Origin: an uncultured Bryobacteraceae bacterium
Lineage (GTDB): Bacteria; Acidobacteriota; Terriglobia; Bryobacterales; Bryobacteraceae
DNA: 64,000 nt
Direction: 5' to 3'
NCBI GenBank assembly: GCA_937924525.1
Contig: CALDSU010000006.1
Coordinates: 25,350 to 89,349 of the forward strand
The translations under genes and the position numbers were made by a program. The first letter of the stretch is position 1. Every line of letters begins with the position of its first letter. The notes under the pieces were generated by a model. The model had not been told where the DNA came from. It saw only the letters and a list, made by a program, of their open reading frames with translations, and did no database searches. Positions 35,902 to 44,997 of this stretch are shown in pieces.

Positions 35902-37638
35902 ATGACGGCGCGAAAACGGGTGGTGGTGGTGGGTGGAGTGGCGGGCGGGGCGTCCTGCGCGGCGCGTTTGCGGCGTTTGGACGAGAGCGCGGAAATCACG
36001 GTGCTGGACCGCGGCCCTTACGTCTCGTTCGCCAACTGCGGGCTCCCGTACTACGTCGGCGACGTGATCCGGGACGAGGGAAAACTGCTGGTGGCCACTC
36101 CCGAGTTGTTCCGCCAGCGGTTCAACATTCAGGTGCGCACGCGGCACGAGGTGCGGAGAATCGACCGGGCCGCGCGCGCGCTCGAGGTCTGCGAACTGAC
36201 CTCGGGCAGCGTCTACCGCCAGGGTTACGATGCGCTGGTGCTGTCGCCGGGGGCGGCCCCGGTCCGCCCGCCGCTGCCGGGTATCGACCTGCCCGGCATT
36301 TTCACGCTCCGCACTGTCCCTGACAGCCGCCGCATTCGCGAGTGGATCGAAAGCCGCCGCGCGCGGCGGGCGGTCGTGGTGGGAGGAGGTTTTATTGGCC
36401 TGGAGATGGCGGAGAACCTCGTCCACCGGGGTCTGGAGGTCGCCGTCGTCGAGATGGCGGCTCAACTGATGCCTGCGCTCGATCCGGAGATGGCGGACTA
36501 CGTGTTGCGGCGCGTCCGGGCGCACACCGCCGCGGTGCGGTTGGGCGACGCGGTGGCAGCCTTCGAGCCGGATCCCGGGGGCGAACTGCTGGTCCGCACG
36601 CGGGAGGGCGCGGCGCTGTCCGCCGACCTCGTCATCCTCGCGATTGGGGTGCGGCCGGAAACCGCGCTGGCGCGCGACGCGGGTCTGGAAATCGGCGTGC
36701 GGGGCGGGATCCGTGTAGATGAGCAGATGCGGACGAGCGACCCGCACATCTGGGCGGTGGGAGACGCGGTGGAAGTACGGAACTTCGTCACCGGCGAACA
36801 GGAGTTGATCGCGCTGGCCGGCCCGGCCAACCGCCAGGGACGAATCGCCGCCGAGGTCATTTGCGGGCGGGATTCGCGTTTCCGCGGCGTGCAGGGGACC
36901 GCGGTCTGCGGTTTCTTCGGAATGACGGTAGCGATGACCGGCGCCACGGAACGGTCGCTCCGCCGCGCGGGCCGGGCAGACTTTTCCGCGGTCTATTTGC
37001 ATCCCGGCCACCATGCGGGCTACTACCCCGGCGCGCGTCCCATTCACCTGAAACTGCTCTTCCGCCCCTCCGATGGGCGCATCCTCGGCGCGCAGGCGGT
37101 GGGCGAGGAGGGCGTGGAGCGCCGCATTGACGTCATTGCGATGGCGATGCAACAATCCGGCACGGTGTTCGACCTCGAAGAAGCCGAACTTTGTTACGCC
37201 CCGCAGTATGGAGCGGCAAAGGATCCGGTGAACCTTTGCGGCATGCTGGCCGCCAACGTCGCGCGCGGGGACGTCGCGCTGGCCGATTGGAGCGATCTGC
37301 CGGCGACGGACGCGCTCTTGCTGGACGTTCGCGAACCGGCGGAATTTGCAGCCGGCACTTTGCCGGGAGCCGTCAACCTGCCGCTCGGTCAACTCCGCGG
37401 CCGGCTGGCGGAATTGCCGCGCGACCGGGAAATTTGGGTCCATTGCGGCGTCGGCCAGCGGGCTTACTATGCCAACCGCCTGCTCGCCCAGCACGGTTTT
37501 CGCGTGCGCAACCTGTCGGGCGGTTATCAGACTTACCGCGCCTGGTATCCTCAGGGTGCGGGAAACGAGCACTCAGGAGAATCCCATGATCGACAAAGCG
37601 AAGAGCATCGATCTGCTGAACAAGGCAGTCGCCGATGA
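35902..37638 (+). CDS. CoA-disulfide reductase-like flavoprotein fused to a rhodanese domain
   Basis: The start is at ATG 35902 (MTARKRVVVVGG), giving 578 residues. The FAD-binding VVVVGGVAGGASCAARLRRL and the single redox Cys46 (SFANCGLPYYVG) are the pattern of CoA-disulfide reductases, which use one cysteine rather than a disulfide pair. A second Rossmann motif (VVVGGGFIGLEMAENL) binds NAD(P)H. The C-terminal about 100 residues are a rhodanese domain (LDVREPAEFAAGTLPGAVNL) with active-site Cys in WVHCGVGQRA. Such fusions handle CoA persulfide. The last 53 bases overlap the bacterioferritin gene, and the final 20 or so residues look unrelated to the family. Confidence 0.93.
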   Translation: MTARKRVVVVGGVAGGASCAARLRRLDESAEITVLDRGPYVSFANCGLPYYVGDVIRDEGKLLVATPELFRQRFNIQVRTRHEVRRIDRAARALEVCELTSGSVYRQGYDALVLSPGAAPVRPPLPGIDLPGIFTLRTVPDSRRIREWIESRRARRAVVVGGGFIGLEMAENLVHRGLEVAVVEMAAQLMPALDPEMADYVLRRVRAHTAAVRLGDAVAAFEPDPGGELLVRTREGAALSADLVILAIGVRPETALARDAGLEIGVRGGIRVDEQMRTSDPHIWAVGDAVEVRNFVTGEQELIALAGPANRQGRIAAEVICGRDSRFRGVQGTAVCGFFGMTVAMTGATERSLRRAGRADFSAVYLHPGHHAGYYPGARPIHLKLLFRPSDGRILGAQAVGEEGVERRIDVIAMAMQQSGTVFDLEEAELCYAPQYGAAKDPVNLCGMLAANVARGDVALADWSDLPATDALLLDVREPAEFAAGTLPGAVNLPLGQLRGRLAELPRDREIWVHCGVGQRAYYANRLLAQHGFRVRNLSGGYQTYRAWYPQGAGNEHSGESHDRQSEEHRSAEQGSRR

Positions 37639-38077
37639 GTTACAAGCCGTCCATCAGTACATGTATTTCCACTTTCACCTGGACGACCAGGGCTTTGCGC
37701 CCCTGGCGGACTTGTTCAAGCGGGTGGCCATCCAGGAGATGGGCCACGTGGAGAAACTGGCGGAACGGATTCTGTTTCTGAAGGGCGACGTGACCATGGC
37801 GCTCGCCGGACCGGTGGAACGCATCACCGACCCGGCGGGCATGCTGGAAAAGGCCGCACAGCTGGAGGAAGGCAGCGCGCACGACTACAACCTGGCCGCG
37901 GTGGAATGTGGCGCGAACGCCGACGCCGCTTCTCGCCAGGTATTCGAACAACTGGTGACCGACGAAGAAGGGCACTACGACCTGTTCGACAAGCAACTCG
38001 ACAACATTCGCCGTTTCGGCCCGAACTACCTGGCGTTGCAGTCATTTTCAGCCGAGCCGCCCGAGGAAGAGGCCTGA
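37586..38077 (+). CDS. bfr: Bacterioferritin
   Basis: The start is at ATG 37586, with CAGGAG six bases upstream, giving 163 residues. All six ferroxidase ligands fall at the classical positions: Glu18, Glu51, His54, Glu94, Glu127 and His130. Met52, the heme ligand, is also kept (QEMGH), so a heme-containing, iron-storing 24-mer is expected. The gene starts inside the 3' end of the upstream reductase frame and is convergent with the peptidoglycan-binding gene with a 1-bp gap. Confidence 0.95.
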   Translation: MIDKAKSIDLLNKAVADELQAVHQYMYFHFHLDDQGFAPLADLFKRVAIQEMGHVEKLAERILFLKGDVTMALAGPVERITDPAGMLEKAAQLEEGSAHDYNLAAVECGANADAASRQVFEQLVTDEEGHYDLFDKQLDNIRRFGPNYLALQSFSAEPPEEEA

Positions 38078-38078
38078 G

Positions 38079-38525
38079 CTAGCGGGACTCTTCCGGCTTG
38101 GCTGCCGGCCTGCTATGCTCCGGGCCCAACCCCAGGGCAATCAAAGAAAGGGAGTTGATTTTGCCCGTCGGCTCCAGATGCTGATCTTGCTGGAACCGCT
38201 TCAGCGCTTCGATCGATTCCGGACCCCACTGGCCATTTGTTTCGGCGGAAAAGTACCCTTTTTCCGCCAGCGCTTGTTGAATTTGCTTATAACGGTCCGC
38301 CGACGGCGCCGTTTGCGTTGCCCGGCGGGGAGGCTGCGTCCCCTGGGAGCCCGCAGGTTTCTTTTTGGCCGCAGTTTTCCTCGCGGCGCTGGAGGACTTG
38401 GAGGTTCCCGCGCTCTTTGCGGTTCCTTTCGCCGGGGCAGGATTTTTCTTGGCGGGAGGAGCGGCCCACGCCGCTCCTCCCCACCACAGCCAAACGCCCG
38501 CCAGCAAACAGACTGCCGCCTGCAT
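38079..38525 (-). CDS. Secreted peptidoglycan-binding domain protein
   Basis: The start at ATG 38525 begins a signal peptide (MQAAVCLLAGVWLWWGGAAWA), giving 148 residues; the track start at 38576 lies inside the protease gene. A Lys/Ala/Pro/Ser-rich linker (about 22-85) is followed by a PG_binding_1 module (about 92-138; LAEKGYFSAETNGQWGPESI then LKRFQQDQ). It begins 5 bp after the DegP stop and is probably co-transcribed, suggesting a periplasmic envelope role. Confidence 0.85.
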   Translation of the reverse strand: MQAAVCLLAGVWLWWGGAAWAAPPAKKNPAPAKGTAKSAGTSKSSSAARKTAAKKKPAGSQGTQPPRRATQTAPSADRYKQIQQALAEKGYFSAETNGQWGPESIEALKRFQQDQHLEPTGKINSLSLIALGLGPEHSRPAAKPEESR

Positions 38526-38530
38526 GCCGG

Positions 38531-40111
38531 TTATTGGCTTTCCTTCAGCGTGCCGGCCAGGAACAGGGTGGTCCATTCACCGCGCCCCCTACCCAGGGGA
38601 CTGGTCGAGCGCAACACTCTGAACGCCACGGGGTCGCCGGGTTTCAGGGTCGCCTGAATCCTGCGCACATCCGCCACCGACGAAACCTCCTGCTTGTTGA
38701 CGGAGACGATCACATCGTTCGGAAGGATGCCGATGTCGTCGGCGAAGGAACCGGGCGACACACTGCGCACCAGCACTCCGTGGGCGTCCGTCAGCCCCAT
38801 TTCCTGCCGGCGGGCCGGCGTCAGTTCCTCAATCATGATGCCGAACTTGGCGGGAGAATTTTCCTCTTCCGCGCCTGGACCGGACGATTCAGGACTGCGT
38901 TCGCCGGAAACAATCGAGGCCCGATCGCCGACCGAGACCTTGAAATCCATTTTCTTGCCGTCGCGCAGGACGCTCACCACCGTGGTCGAGCCGACCGGCA
39001 GATCCGAGATGTGGTTGACCAAGTCCTGCCCGTTCCGCACCGGCTTCCCATCCACGGCCGTAATAAAGTCGCCGGCCTTAATGCCGGCTTTCTCCGCGGG
39101 CGTGCCGGGGTTGACGGTGATCACCACCACGCCCTGACTGACCCCGTACACCTGGAGCAGTTCGGGCTTGGCTTCCTGGAAGTTCACGCCAATCGCGCCG
39201 CGCGTCACGCGGCCCGTCTTAATGATCTGGTTGTAAACCTTCACCGCCGTGTTGCTGGGCAGCGCGAAGCCGATACCTTGATATCCGCCGGTCCCGCTCG
39301 CGATGGCGGTGTTGATGCCGATCACTTCGCCGCGAATATTGATCAGCGGGCCGCCGGAGTTCCCGGGGTTGATGGCGGCATCCGTCTGGAGAAAGCGTTG
39401 GAAGATGGAGCTGTTGCCGCCGCCCTCGATGCTGCGCTCCTTGGCGCTGATGATACCCGCCGTGACGGTGGCCTGCAAACCGAACGGGGAGCCGATCGCC
39501 ACCGCCCAGTCGCCCACCTGCATCGCATCGGAATTGCCGATCTTGGCCGCCGGCAACGGACGCTTGGCGTCGATCTTGATCACCGCCAGGTCGGTGTCCG
39601 GATCCGAGCCGATCAGTTTCGCATCCAGCTTGTCCTGGCTCTCGTGCAGCGTCACCTGGATGCGGTCCGCCTTTTCGACGACATGATAGTTCGTCAGGAT
39701 ATACCCGGACGGGTCGACGATCACGCCCGAGCCCAGCCCCCGGCGGGGCATCCGGGGACCTTCCGGCGCGCCGAACCCAAAAAAGCGCTGGAACAGATCG
39801 TTCATGTCCTCATCCTCGCCGGGCCCCGGCCGGCGCCGGCCGCGGGCTTGCGCCGGCGCTTTGGGCTCCGAGGTCACGGAGATATGCACGACGGCAGGCT
39901 CCAGTTGCTTCGCCAACTGGGAGAAAGAGTTCTGCATCTCGACGGGGTCCGGAATCGTGAGGGGCTTGGCCCCCGGAGCCGCCGGCTGGTCCTTGGCGGC
40001 CTTCACGCCTGTGTCGAGCAAGGTGCCGATTACGATGCCGACCGATAGAGTAAAGAGGATCAACGTAAACGACAGCAGCCTCTGCCTGCGTAAAGTGTCA
40101 AACCAATTCAT
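38531..40111 (-). CDS. DegP/HtrA-family periplasmic serine protease
   Basis: A 526-residue Do-type protease. An N-terminal membrane or signal segment (LLSFTLILFTLSVGIVIGTLL) is followed by the trypsin-like domain with His143 (TNYHVV), Asp174 (DPDTDLAV) and Ser252 (NPGNSGGPL). Two PDZ domains occupy about 295-400 and 425-520. It degrades or refolds misfolded envelope proteins. GGAGG lies 13 bases upstream of the ATG. A TATAAT sequence lies about 45 bases upstream. Confidence 0.95.
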   Translation of the reverse strand: MNWFDTLRRQRLLSFTLILFTLSVGIVIGTLLDTGVKAAKDQPAAPGAKPLTIPDPVEMQNSFSQLAKQLEPAVVHISVTSEPKAPAQARGRRRPGPGEDEDMNDLFQRFFGFGAPEGPRMPRRGLGSGVIVDPSGYILTNYHVVEKADRIQVTLHESQDKLDAKLIGSDPDTDLAVIKIDAKRPLPAAKIGNSDAMQVGDWAVAIGSPFGLQATVTAGIISAKERSIEGGGNSSIFQRFLQTDAAINPGNSGGPLINIRGEVIGINTAIASGTGGYQGIGFALPSNTAVKVYNQIIKTGRVTRGAIGVNFQEAKPELLQVYGVSQGVVVITVNPGTPAEKAGIKAGDFITAVDGKPVRNGQDLVNHISDLPVGSTTVVSVLRDGKKMDFKVSVGDRASIVSGERSPESSGPGAEEENSPAKFGIMIEELTPARRQEMGLTDAHGVLVRSVSPGSFADDIGILPNDVIVSVNKQEVSSVADVRRIQATLKPGDPVAFRVLRSTSPLGRGRGEWTTLFLAGTLKESQ

Positions 40112-40155
40112 GTGCGACTTGTAACCTCCGCGTTTCTTGGGAAGGGCTATCCTTG

Positions 40156-40161
40156 ATTATA
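40156..40161 (-). promoter_or_regulatory. Possible -10 box of the DegP gene
   Basis: Perfect TATAAT on the minus strand, but it lies downstream of the EamA stop and about 45 bases before the protease start, and no consensus -35 is at the usual distance. Weak call. Confidence 0.35.
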
Positions 40162-40169
40162 TTCCCGCG

Positions 40170-41060
40170 CTAGTGGGATGGATGGTTGAATCGCCGGATT
40201 GGTTTCAATTCCACCAGCAGGATGCCCGCCAAAATCAGGACGGCTCCGCTGATTCCCCGCCCGCTGAGGGTCTCGCCGGTCAGCGCGTAGGACGCCGCCC
40301 AGGCAAATAGCGGCTCCGAGGAAAAGATCAAAGCCGTTCTCACCGGCGTGGTGTGCTGCTGGGCCCACGCCTGGATGGTGAATCCCAGCGCCGTGGCGAA
40401 CACCGCGGTGATGCCCACCGCGGCCCACCACTGGGGCGAAGGGCGCCAGAACGGCGTTTCCAGAAATGGAAACAAAAGCCAAGCCAAAAGCGCGCAAACG
40501 CTCAACTGCCATACCGCAACCCGCTCGAACTGCGCCCGCCCGGCGAACCGGCCAATCACCAGCACGTGGGCGGCGTAAGCCACGGTGCAACCGGAGGTGA
40601 TCAGGTCGCCGTAGCCGGGAAGCCACGCGCCGGGTGGCAGCGTCATCAGCGCCAGGCCGGCCGCCGCCAGGAGTGCGCCCATCGCCTCCGGCAGCGCGGG
40701 AACACTGCGATAGACGGCGGCGGCAAGGAAAGGTACCACCACCACCGTCAGACCCGTGACAAACGCCGACTTGGTGGGCGTCGTGAACCGCAGCCCGACC
40801 GTCTGGAAGCCGTAGCCGACAAACAGACAAAAACCCGCCAGCAGTCCGCAACGCGCTGACATCCGCGCCCGGGGATCCGGCTTCCAGCGGCGCGCGAACA
40901 GGGCTCCCACCAGCGCCGCCGCCAGGGTGAAGCGGACGGCGAGAAACACAAAGGTGGAGGAATCGTCCAGGGCTTGCTTCACCACCGCGAAGGTGACTCC
41001 CCAGAAGAAAGTGGCGACGACGAGGGCCGCGTCGGCGCGCCAGTCGGGGAGACGGGTCAC
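40170..41060 (-). CDS. EamA (drug/metabolite) family transporter
   Basis: The start is GTG 41060, which overlaps the stop of the upstream peptidase as GTGA; the track's 364-residue frame starts inside that gene. The 296-residue protein has about ten membrane helices in two EamA repeats (first VVATFFWGVTFAVVKQAL; second ITAVFATALGFTIQAWAQQH). It likely exports a small metabolite; the substrate is unknown. The pairing with an M20 peptidase suggests handling of amino acids or peptides (inference). Confidence 0.88.
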   Translation of the reverse strand: MTRLPDWRADAALVVATFFWGVTFAVVKQALDDSSTFVFLAVRFTLAAALVGALFARRWKPDPRARMSARCGLLAGFCLFVGYGFQTVGLRFTTPTKSAFVTGLTVVVVPFLAAAVYRSVPALPEAMGALLAAAGLALMTLPPGAWLPGYGDLITSGCTVAYAAHVLVIGRFAGRAQFERVAVWQLSVCALLAWLLFPFLETPFWRPSPQWWAAVGITAVFATALGFTIQAWAQQHTTPVRTALIFSSEPLFAWAASYALTGETLSGRGISGAVLILAGILLVELKPIRRFNHPSH

Positions 41061-42310
41061 GAGCGGCGGGCGAAGCCTTCGGCGAGCACGGGATCGCGCA
41101 GCAGCAGGATGGCCGTCAGGAGAATCCGTTTCAACGCCAGGTCGCGGCGGTCGGGAAGAAACCACTCCTGCGGCGTGTGAGCGCCTCCCCCTTGCCCCCC
41201 GGCGCCGATGGATACCGCGGGAATGCCCAGCGATAAGGGAATGTTCGCGTCGGTAGAGGCGCAATCCAGGCGCGAGCGGATGCCCAGATGCGCGTCGACG
41301 GCCCTGAGATAGTCGATTACCGCGGCGCCTTCCGGCAGGCTTCCCGCGGGCCGGGCGCCGATCTCGCGGAGACGTCCCGTCACCCGTCCGGCCACCGCGC
41401 GCTCGTTCTCCGCCGCCTGCGCATGTTCAACCGCGGCGTTCAGGATCGCCACCAGTTCGTCCATCTTCTGGTTGCTTTCACTGCGAATGTCGACCTTAGC
41501 GCGCGCCTGCGAGGGAATCGCGTTGATGCTGGTGCCGCCTTCCAGGATGCCCACGTTCACCGAAGACCGCGGATTGCCGTTCAAGCGCAGTTCGGTGAAT
41601 TCGGCCACGGCGCGGCTGAGGGCGTGGACGGGATTGCCCGTGCCGTAGTCGCTCCAGCTATGGCCGCCCGGCCCGCTAAAGATGACTTCGAATCGCCGGC
41701 TGCCCAGCGCCTGGGTAGTGATGTGATCGGAGCCCGCGCCATCGAGCACGATAAAAGTGGCCGCCCGCCGGGCAAACCCCGACGGCCGGCACAGGTGCCG
41801 CATCCCGCTCAGATTGCCTTCGCCTTCCTCGCCGACGTTAGCGATCAAAACCAGCCGCGAGCACAAACCGTCCAGCGGCGGGGCGGATTTGAGCGCGCGC
41901 GCGATCGCCATCAACGCGGCCAGCCCGGCGCCGTTGTCGGAAACTCCCGGCCCCAGAAAGCGGCCATCCGACGCGATGGCGACGTCGTCCCGGTTCCGCG
42001 GCGCCAGCACGGTGTCCAGATGCGCGGTCACCGCGACATACGGCCCGCGCGCGTCCGGGTCCAGGAACGCCAGCACGTTGCCCGCCCGATCGAGTTGCAC
42101 TTCGCATCCGTAGCTCCGGAATTGCTCCGCCATCCACTCCGCCCGCCGGCTTTCCAGGAAGGTCGGCGCGGGGATGCGGCACACCTCCAGATGCTGCTCG
42201 TTGATCCACTGCTTCTCGCGCGTGAGAAACTGCAACGCCTCGCGCACGCTGCGGGACTCGGCCAGTTCGCCGACCGAGACTACCCCCGCGCTGAGCAATG
42301 GATTCCCCAT
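41057..42310 (-). CDS. M20-family metallopeptidase
   Basis: A 417-residue di-zinc peptidase of the M20 family. Metal ligands can be placed at His97 and Asp99 (TAHLDT), Asp125 (VSDNGAGL) and the Glu161/Glu162 pair (NVGEEGEG). A dimerization-domain segment with GGHSWSDYG is also present. The pattern is close to tripeptidase-like or carboxypeptidase M20 enzymes. It is the first gene of a two-gene operon with the EamA transporter. Confidence 0.9.
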   Translation of the reverse strand: MGNPLLSAGVVSVGELAESRSVREALQFLTREKQWINEQHLEVCRIPAPTFLESRRAEWMAEQFRSYGCEVQLDRAGNVLAFLDPDARGPYVAVTAHLDTVLAPRNRDDVAIASDGRFLGPGVSDNGAGLAALMAIARALKSAPPLDGLCSRLVLIANVGEEGEGNLSGMRHLCRPSGFARRAATFIVLDGAGSDHITTQALGSRRFEVIFSGPGGHSWSDYGTGNPVHALSRAVAEFTELRLNGNPRSSVNVGILEGGTSINAIPSQARAKVDIRSESNQKMDELVAILNAAVEHAQAAENERAVAGRVTGRLREIGARPAGSLPEGAAVIDYLRAVDAHLGIRSRLDCASTDANIPLSLGIPAVSIGAGGQGGGAHTPQEWFLPDRRDLALKRILLTAILLLRDPVLAEGFARRS

Positions 42311-42518
42311 TTATTCGTCAGTGTACCGCGCGGCGCGGCGCGCCCCGCCGGGCGGCGGATGCGGCGCCATGTCGCTTCGCTGCGCGGGATCCCGGCCTAT
42401 CCCGACCCCGGCCGGTCTTTCGCCCGCGCGGCTCGACCGAGTTACGGGCGACGATCTTGGGCTCGCGCAGGCACGCCCGCTCCGGCCGTGACCGATTTGC
42501 GCCGGAAGCCGGGGGAAC

Positions 42519-43187
42519 TCACCGGAAGAATTTGGAGGGATCGTTCAGCTTCGGCGGGCCGAACCGCAACCTCGGCGGGCGCAGCCCCCGCCGGCTGCTC
42601 TCCGACAGGAGCGACCGCTGCATGCGCGCCTGGGCGCGGATCACCTGGGAGATGACGTTGCTCATGCCCAATGCCGCGTACATCATCTGGTAGCCCTTGA
42701 GCTGCTCTTGCTGTTTTTCGCCCAGCATCAACCGCTCAGCGTCTTTCAACATCTGGTCGATCCGCGCGCCGACCGTGGCGATCGTCTCGTACGCGCCAGC
42801 TACCGGACCGGTGAACGGCTGGAAGTTGCTCAGGTTCGAGGCGAGTCGCTGGACCGCCTGCGCCGCCGGGCTTTGGCTGATTGGTGCGAGCGCCGCCGCC
42901 ACCTGAGCGGCGGCAGCGGGAATCCGGGCGCTCGCCTCGTCAATGGCCGCGGGCAGCAGTCCCGGCGCCGCGAACGGCGCCGGCCGATGCGCGCAAGTCT
43001 CCACCGGCGCGGCCCGCTCTTGCTGCTGGAACAGAGTCGCGAACGCCTGGCTGATCTGGTCCGCCAACTGGGCGGGCGACGGCGAGGCTCCGGCGGCGCT
43101 GCCCGCTGGTTCAAGCACGCTGCTCACAACCGGTCCCACCGGTCCGGCAAAGATGGCGCGAATAGGACCACCGATTGGTGACGACAT
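42519..43187 (-). CDS. Unknown protein with helical C-terminus
   Basis: I do not recognise it. The start at ATG 43187 (MSSPIGGPI) has GGGGAG upstream, giving 222 residues. The N-terminal half is Ala/Pro-rich and includes FATLFQQQERA. The C-terminal half looks helical and charged, with an IDQMLKDAERLMLGEKQQEQ segment, and ends basic (SRRGLRPPRLRFGPPK). There is no signal peptide or clear membrane helix. The 208 bp between it and the M20 gene hold no other gene that I can see. Confidence 0.5.
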   Translation of the reverse strand: MSSPIGGPIRAIFAGPVGPVVSSVLEPAGSAAGASPSPAQLADQISQAFATLFQQQERAAPVETCAHRPAPFAAPGLLPAAIDEASARIPAAAAQVAAALAPISQSPAAQAVQRLASNLSNFQPFTGPVAGAYETIATVGARIDQMLKDAERLMLGEKQQEQLKGYQMMYAALGMSNVISQVIRAQARMQRSLLSESSRRGLRPPRLRFGPPKLNDPSKFFR

Positions 43188-43281
43188 CCGATGAACACTC
43201 CCCACTCAAAAAACCTGGCCGCGGGCACGCAACCCGCCCTCCTCTGTTATCGGGGCAAAGCGCGCCGGGTTGCGTTTTTGT

Positions 43282-43470
43282 GAGACGGATTTTCGTTACT
43301 ACGAGGACGAGGACCTGGGCATTGTCTGATCGAACGACCCGCAGACCCCAGTCGGGCGGCTGGCGCAGCCACTCGAGTTGCGGGAGGCCGACGAGGGGCT
43401 GGCGCGCGTGCGCGCGGCCTGGCGCGCAGCCGGCGTCCTGGACTACGGCAGGGCCGCGCCGGGGGGATAA
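43282..43470 (+). pseudogene. Possible gene remnant with an internal stop
   Basis: One frame encodes ETDFRYYEDEDLGIV, then TGA at 43327, then SNDPQTPVGRLAQPLELREA and DEGLARVRAAWRAAGVLDYG to a TAA at 43468. The composition is protein-like on both sides of the stop, as expected from a decayed gene end. I do not recognise the family. A selenocysteine reading is not supported. It fills part of the 474-bp spacer before the Gfo/Idh gene, which otherwise shows nothing clear. Confidence 0.3.
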
Positions 43471-43661
43471 ACTGCCTCCGGCCCGCGCAAGGATCGCGTG
43501 GCAGGGTCACGCATACCGAGCGGCCCGCCCGCGCCCGGGCAAGCAACCTGGCCGCCCGGCGCCGCCGTGCTGGCGCCAGCCGAGTCCAGCGCACGGCGCA
43601 ATTTGCTCAAATGGTCGAGGAAGATTTTCCGGCCGAAGCCGTACCGCAAGGAGATGGACAA

Positions 43662-44957
43662 ATGCCGAATCCGAGCCGCCGTGTGTTTCTGGGAGCCGCC
43701 CCGGCGGGGGTGGCATGGGCGCAGGGCGCCGCGTCGCGCCCGGGGCCGAATGACCGCGTCAATCTCGCGGTGGTGGGGATCCGCGGCCGCGGCAAGGATC
43801 ACATCCGCAACTTCGCCAAGATCCCCCATGCGCGCGTCGATACGCTTTGCGATGTCGATGAGCGACTGTGGCCGGAGGCGGCGGAGCTGGCCGAGCAGGC
43901 CACAGGCCAGCGCCCGCGCTTCCAGGGAGACCTGCGGCGGGTGCTGGATGACAAGAGCATCGACGCCGTATCCCTGGCGCTTCCGAACCATTGGCACGCG
44001 CTCGCCTGTGTGTGGGCCTGCCAGGCGGGCAAGGACGTCTACCTGGAGAAACCCGGCTCGCACAACCTGTGGGAGGGCCGCAAGACGGTCGAGGCGGCCA
44101 ACAAGTACAACCGCATCGTACAGATCGGCACCCAATATCGGAGCCGCCCCGGCATCCGCGCGGCCATGGACTTCCTCCATGCCGGAAAGCTCGGCAAGCT
44201 CTACATGGTCCGCGCGGTGGTCTTCCGCCCGCGCGAACGTCTGGAGCGCCGGGCGGAGGCGCCCGCGCCGAACGGGGTCGCCTACGACCTCTGGCTGGGA
44301 CCAGCCCCGTGGCGTCCGTTCAACCCCGGACGCTTTCATTACAACTGGCATTGGTTCTGGGATACCGGCAATGGCGAAACCGGCAACAACGGCCCCCACG
44401 CGATGGATCTGGCGCGCTGGGCGCTGCACAAGTACGAGCATCCGGCGCGCATCCAGAGCATGGGGGGACTCGACGGCTGGGACTCGTTTCAGGAGACTCC
44501 GAACAGCCAGATCTCGGTCCTGGAATACGCCGGGGGCGAACGGGTGCAACTGGAGGTCCGCAACCTCTACACGAATGCCGAGGACGGCGTGGGCGAGGGC
44601 CTGTTTTTTTACGGTTCGGAGGGGTGGATGCGCACCAATTACGGCAGTTGGGCGACTTTCTTCGGACGCAAGCACGAACCGGGTCCGGCCGGCGCGCCCG
44701 AACCGCGACCGCTGCCGGAACCGCATTTTGAGAACTTCCTCCACGCGGTCCGCACGCGCAACCGCGACCTGCTGCACGCGCGGATCGAGGAGGGGCACCT
44801 CACCTCCGCGATGTGCCATCTCGCCAATATCGCCTACCGGACCCGCCGCACGCTGGTGTTCCAGTCCGACCGCGAGGAGTTTCCCGGCGACGCGGAGGCC
44901 AACAGCTACCTGCGCCGCAGGTACCGCTACCCGTACGTGATGCCCGACCCGGTGTGA
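43662..44957 (+). CDS. Gfo/Idh/MocA-family oxidoreductase, Tat-exported
   Basis: The start is ATG 43662, with AAGGAG eight bases upstream, giving 431 residues; the track start is earlier in a non-conserved region. A twin-arginine signal (SRRVFLGAAPAGVAWA) opens the protein. The NAD(P)-binding fold has VNLAVVGIRGRGKDH and the conserved EKP loop (VYLEKPGSHN). The C-terminal domain has WHWFWDTGNGETGNNGPHAM. Tat-exported members are common in acidobacteria and planctomycetes and oxidise sugars or inositols; the specific substrate is unknown. Confidence 0.9.
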   Translation: MPNPSRRVFLGAAPAGVAWAQGAASRPGPNDRVNLAVVGIRGRGKDHIRNFAKIPHARVDTLCDVDERLWPEAAELAEQATGQRPRFQGDLRRVLDDKSIDAVSLALPNHWHALACVWACQAGKDVYLEKPGSHNLWEGRKTVEAANKYNRIVQIGTQYRSRPGIRAAMDFLHAGKLGKLYMVRAVVFRPRERLERRAEAPAPNGVAYDLWLGPAPWRPFNPGRFHYNWHWFWDTGNGETGNNGPHAMDLARWALHKYEHPARIQSMGGLDGWDSFQETPNSQISVLEYAGGERVQLEVRNLYTNAEDGVGEGLFFYGSEGWMRTNYGSWATFFGRKHEPGPAGAPEPRPLPEPHFENFLHAVRTRNRDLLHARIEEGHLTSAMCHLANIAYRTRRTLVFQSDREEFPGDAEANSYLRRRYRYPYVMPDPV

Positions 44958-44997
44958 ACCAGGCGCGCCCCGGGGATGCTATGAAGAGAAGAAAGCG

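Noticed and set aside
35782-37572. 596-residue minus-strand ORF
   Set aside because: Antisense shadow of the CoA-disulfide reductase fusion.
43327-43329. In-frame TGA as a selenocysteine codon
   Set aside because: No recognisable selenoprotein family or convincing bacterial SECIS hairpin just downstream; decay is simpler.
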